From an uncultured Rhodospirillales bacterium (GTDB lineage: Bacteria; Pseudomonadota; Alphaproteobacteria; Rhodospirillales; Defluviicoccaceae): a stretch of DNA of 9,683 bases. A program made the translations under genes and the position numbers. Shown piece by piece: positions 7,106 through 9,683 of this stretch (positions are counted from its first letter, which is position 1; each line of letters starts with the position of its first letter). The notes below the pieces were generated by a model, which did no database searches, was not told the origin of the DNA, and was given only the letters and a program-made list of their open reading frames with translations. Location of the stretch: contig CAKZLS010000568.1 in NCBI GenBank assembly GCA_937127205.1, positions 1 to 9,683 on the forward strand, read 5' to 3'.

Positions 7106-7132
7106 GCCGGATTCCCTCCAAGATCACCGGAG

Positions 7133-7372
7133 TTATTGTCGAAACGACAGTCCGCCCCACTCGATGACGGCGAAAACGATGCCCCAGATCACGGCGGCGA
7201 GCACGGTGGTCGCCAACAATTTCCGAGCCATGTAGGGGTGCTTTGGCGCGCTTGGGGCGTGTCCCTTAGCAACATCTTCGGTGCTAACGGGACGCACGCC
7301 CCAAGGCAAAACCATAAAGATCACGATCCACCAAATCACGAAGTAGATCGCGACGCCGGTTGTCCATCCCAT
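7133..7372 (-). CDS. DUF1467 family small membrane protein
   Basis: A 79-residue inner-membrane protein of unknown function. It has two predicted TM helices: residues ~5-24 (VAIYFVIWWIVIFMVLPWG) and ~52-70 (LLATTVLAAVIWGIVFAVI), joined by a hydrophilic loop with APSAPKHPYMARK. The YFVIWWxxxFxVLPxGVR opening is the hallmark of DUF1467, a family I know mainly from alphaproteobacteria, usually beside proS or a methylmalonyl-CoA epimerase gene. The ATG at 7372 has AAAGG 7 nt upstream. Here it is parted from proS by tag and the purine permease. No function is proposed. Confidence 0.85.
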   Translation of the reverse strand: MGWTTGVAIYFVIWWIVIFMVLPWGVRPVSTEDVAKGHAPSAPKHPYMARKLLATTVLAAVIWGIVFAVIEWGGLSFRQ

Positions 7373-7436
7373 TCCGGCGCCTTTTCTTAGCTAACTGTCC
7401 AATCGGTGATCAGCCGGCTTACTCCATCTCCACGAG

Positions 7437-7467
7437 GGTGCCGCCGACCCTAGCCCGGAGCGGCACC
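7437..7467. repeat. 8-bp GC-rich inverted repeat between the VOC gene and DUF1467
   Basis: GGTGCCGC (7437-7444) and GCGGCACC (7460-7467) are perfect inverted copies around a 15-nt loop. No T-run follows on either strand, so it is not a standard terminator. In the minus-strand transcript it would form a stable stem just after the VOC stop, possibly protecting or processing the mRNA. Confidence 0.45.
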
Positions 7468-7474
7468 AATATGT

Positions 7475-7951
7475 TTAAGCGGCAAGCTTAGCGAAGGCTT
7501 CGATGACTTCCGGTGGCGCTTGCACAAGCTCGATCAACACGCCCTCGCCGCTGATGGGAAGCTCTTCGTTGCCCTTCGGGTGCAGAAAAGTGATGTCGAA
7601 GCCGGCGGCCCCTTTGCGGATACCACCGGGCGCGAAACGCACGCCGTTGGCGCCAAGCCATTCCACGGCGGCAGGAAGGTCGTCAATCCACAGGCCGATG
7701 TGGTTGAGAGGCGTCTTGTGGACTGCGGGCTTACCGTCGGGATCCACTGGTTGCATCAGATCGACTTCGACTTTCAAAGGGCCGGAGCCGATCGCCGTGA
7801 TATCCTCATCGACGTTCTCGCGCTCGCTCTTGAAATTGCCGGTAACCGTCAGTCCGAGAGAGTCTACCCACAGCTTCTTCATCTTTTCCTTATCGGGACC
7901 GCCGATGGCGACCTGCTGTATGCCGAGGACTTTGAAAGGTCTGTCGCTCAT
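7475..7951 (-). CDS. VOC superfamily protein (glyoxalase / methylmalonyl-CoA epimerase-like)
   Basis: A 158-aa metal-dependent enzyme of the vicinal-oxygen-chelate fold, with two beta-alpha-beta-beta-beta repeats: residues ~7-68 (VLGIQQVAIGGPDKEK) and ~82-144 (LNHIGLWIDDLPAAVEWL to VLIELVQAPP). Probable metal ligands are Q13, E62 or D64, H84 and E141. The position next to rnj and DUF1467 is where alphaproteobacteria usually carry methylmalonyl-CoA epimerase (mce), but canonical Mce is shorter, starts near NHVAIAV with His as first ligand, and differs in the middle (here ERENVDEDI and PAVHKTPLNH). It therefore resembles a separate VOC group often labelled lactoylglutathione lyase-like. Substrate unknown. 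GGGGAG at 7961-7956 supports the ATG start. An isolated CATAAT (7989-7984) in the 126-nt gap after rnj might be a -10 element. Confidence 0.85.
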   Translation of the reverse strand: MSDRPFKVLGIQQVAIGGPDKEKMKKLWVDSLGLTVTGNFKSERENVDEDITAIGSGPLKVEVDLMQPVDPDGKPAVHKTPLNHIGLWIDDLPAAVEWLGANGVRFAPGGIRKGAAGFDITFLHPKGNEELPISGEGVLIELVQAPPEVIEAFAKLAA

Positions 7952-8077
7952 GTATCTCCCCTTGGTGCACTGTCTGAGTTTTGATTATGAAAGCGGCGGA
8001 GTATGCCACGGGCTGCCGGGTTTGTGAAGACGGCCGACCATCCATTGCAGTCCGATCGCTCGCTTGGGAAATGAGGG

Positions 8078-9683
8078 TTAAAGTCGTGCCAAATGCACAT
8101 GAGTGCGCGGGTTTTTGTCGAACAGATCGCGGAACACTCTGCGCACCGCGATCCGTATCGTTTCCCGCGCCGTGTCGTCATCCAGCCGCGCCGATTTCGT
8201 CATCCCTTGGAGGGCATCCCGCACCGCTTTGGCAACGCGGTCCTGCGCAAAAGCGTCTTCATCTTCCAACAAGCCGATGGTTGTGAGTTCGGGCTCCCCG
8301 ATCAACTCTCCGCCGTTTTGGAGAGCGACGCTGACCACCGCGGCTCCGTTATAAATGACTCGATTGCGCTCCCGCACGAGGGTCCCATTGATGGGAACCA
8401 GGCGGTTTCCCTCGAAAGCCAGTCGACCGACCTCTACCTCATCGTACACGGCCGCCGGTCCGGGCGCCAACCGCACCATCGAGCCATTCTCCACCACGAC
8501 GACCTCCGGAACCTGACAGGCGCGCGCGACCTTGGCATGTTCCATCAGATGGCGGAGCTCTCCGTGCACCGGAACCGACGCACGCGGCCGGATCAGTTGG
8601 TACATCCGGGTCAGTTCGTCGCGGGCCGGGTGGCCGGAAACGTGAACCATCGCGTCGCGCTGGGTGACGATCTCCACCCCATTGCGGAGCAGAGCGTTGT
8701 GCAGACGCCCGATCCCCCCTTCGTTTCCGGGAATGACGCGAGAAGAAAAAATAACCGTGTCGCCCGATCCCAACGACAACGTGGCATGCTGGCCGCTTAC
8801 GATCCGGGTCAGCGCGGCGGTAGGTTCGCCCTGACTTCCGGTGCAGACGATGACCATATTGTCCGCCGGCAGGGCATTGGCATCCGCTTCGTCCACGAAA
8901 CGCGGTTCGCCGTCCAGCAGTCCGCATTCGCGGGCAATGGCGTTGAACCGCTTGAGCGACGCGCCGGCGAGCACGACCGAGCGCCCATTGACGGCGGCAG
9001 CGGCGGATATGGTTTTCAGCCGAGCCACATTGGACGCGAAGCAGGTAATGGCCACGCGCTTTCGGCAGCGTCCGATAACCTCGCTGAGAGACTCCAGGAG
9101 ATCGCCTTCCGAGCCGGAGTCGCCGGGCTCGAACGCATTGGTCGAGTCGCCCACCAAAGCCAGGACCTGTTCGTGGGAAATCCTTTCCAGCGCCGCCATG
9201 TCCGACGCCTCGCCGACCACGGGACCGGGATCGAATTTCCAGTCACCGGTGTGCATGACCGTTCCCGCGCCGGTTCGGATCGCAACGCCATTGGCCTCGG
9301 GTATGGAATGGGTGAGCCGAACCAGCTCGAGATCGAAGGCACCGATGCGGAAATGTTCGCCAACCCCAACCTCGACCAGCGGAACCTCGTTCTCTAAGCC
9401 AACCTCCGCGAGCTTTCTGCGCAACACCGACAGCGAGAAGCGCGTGCCGTATACGGGGCACCGGAGCCGCGGCCACAGATGGTGGACGGCGCCCAGATGG
9501 TCCTCATGGGCATGGGTGATGAGCAACCCGTCAAGGCAATCGCGCCGCTGTTCGATGAATGCCGGATCAGGCATGACCACATCGAGACCGGCCCCTTCGG
9601 ACCGGGCGAAGGTAACACCCAGATCGACCATCAACCATCGCCGCGACGCCGGTGGGCCATAGCCGTACAGGTTGAGGTTCATA
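8078..9683 (-). CDS. rnj: Ribonuclease J (5' end beyond window)
   Basis: Metallo-beta-lactamase/beta-CASP ribonuclease with 5'-to-3' exonuclease and endonuclease activity, acting in rRNA maturation and mRNA turnover. The frame is open to the right edge; the first visible Met (9682) corresponds to the internal Met of the usual GEIGMNL motif, so about 15-20 N-terminal residues are missing. Numbering from that Met: metal motif HAHEDH (57-62), His125 in LTHSIPEA, HTGDWK with Asp147, DSTNA (179-183), then the beta-CASP motifs CTGSQGEP, VHVSGHPARDEL and VPVHGELRHLMEH. A C-terminal domain ends at HVHLARL. The estimated total of about 555 aa is the normal family length. It is followed after 126 nt by the VOC gene on the same strand. 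Confidence 0.96.
   Translation of the reverse strand, partial: MNLNLYGYGPPASRRWLMVDLGVTFARSEGAGLDVVMPDPAFIEQRRDCLDGLLITHAHEDHLGAVHHLWPRLRCPVYGTRFSLSVLRRKLAEVGLENEVPLVEVGVGEHFRIGAFDLELVRLTHSIPEANGVAIRTGAGTVMHTGDWKFDPGPVVGEASDMAALERISHEQVLALVGDSTNAFEPGDSGSEGDLLESLSEVIGRCRKRVAITCFASNVARLKTISAAAAVNGRSVVLAGASLKRFNAIARECGLLDGEPRFVDEADANALPADNMVIVCTGSQGEPTAALTRIVSGQHATLSLGSGDTVIFSSRVIPGNEGGIGRLHNALLRNGVEIVTQRDAMVHVSGHPARDELTRMYQLIRPRASVPVHGELRHLMEHAKVARACQVPEVVVVENGSMVRLAPGPAAVYDEVEVGRLAFEGNRLVPINGTLVRERNRVIYNGAAVVSVALQNGGELIGEPELTTIGLLEDEDAFAQDRVAKAVRDALQGMTKSARLDDDTARETIRIAVRRVFRDLFDKNPRTHVHLARL

Noticed and set aside
7424..7472. Short minus-strand frame ending in GGTLVEME before a TAA, between the VOC gene and DUF1467
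   Set aside because: Only about 15 codons from a possible GTG, no ribosome binding site, and it coincides with the inverted repeat; too short to support as a gene or a gene remnant.
8093..9397. 434-codon plus-strand open frame opposite rnj
   Set aside because: The minus strand encodes RNase J with all catalytic motifs; the plus translation is low-complexity and His/Arg/Gly-rich with no family likeness.

Overview
The window is a stretch of core chromosome from an alphaproteobacterium (GC-rich, not assignable more precisely by eye). The evidence is the protein set and its order: a short ProS without an editing insertion, a lipoprotein-release permease plus ATPase (LolC/LolD) directly upstream of DnaE, and RNase J near a DUF1467 membrane protein. 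As I recall them, many alphaproteobacterial genomes carry the order rnj - VOC epimerase - DUF1467 - proS - lolC - lolD - dnaE. All of those genes are here, all on the minus strand, in that order.

Reading down the minus strand from the right edge: RNase J (rnj, 5' end cut by the window, ends 8078), a VOC/glyoxalase-fold protein (7951-7475), a small DUF1467 membrane protein (7372-7133) and 3-methyladenine DNA glycosylase I (tag, 7105-6545). An AT-rich, A-tract-laden gap with a strong intrinsic terminator follows. The only plus-strand gene is an AzgA-type purine permease (4969-6258). After a divergent promoter region comes the second minus-strand group: proS (4709-3396), lolC (GTG start 3384, ends 2140), lolD (2147-1443), then dnaE (starts 1321 and runs off the left edge).

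proS, lolC and lolD look like one operon: 11 nt separates proS and lolC, with the lolC ribosome binding site over the proS stop, and lolC and lolD overlap by 8 nt. dnaE follows a 121-nt gap that holds a candidate promoter overlapping three DnaA-box-like 9-mers. Functionally these are housekeeping genes: mRNA decay (rnj), proline charging (proS), lipoprotein export to the outer membrane (lolCD), replication (dnaE) and alkylation repair (tag). The permease and tag appear to be extras inserted into the conserved block.

I found no mobile element, CRISPR array, tRNA or rRNA, and no candidate for an undescribed system. The points most worth a second look are the DnaA-like boxes before dnaE, the phased A-tracts with palindrome and terminator at 6259-6544, and the glyoxalase-like metal ligands of the VOC protein in the usual epimerase position.
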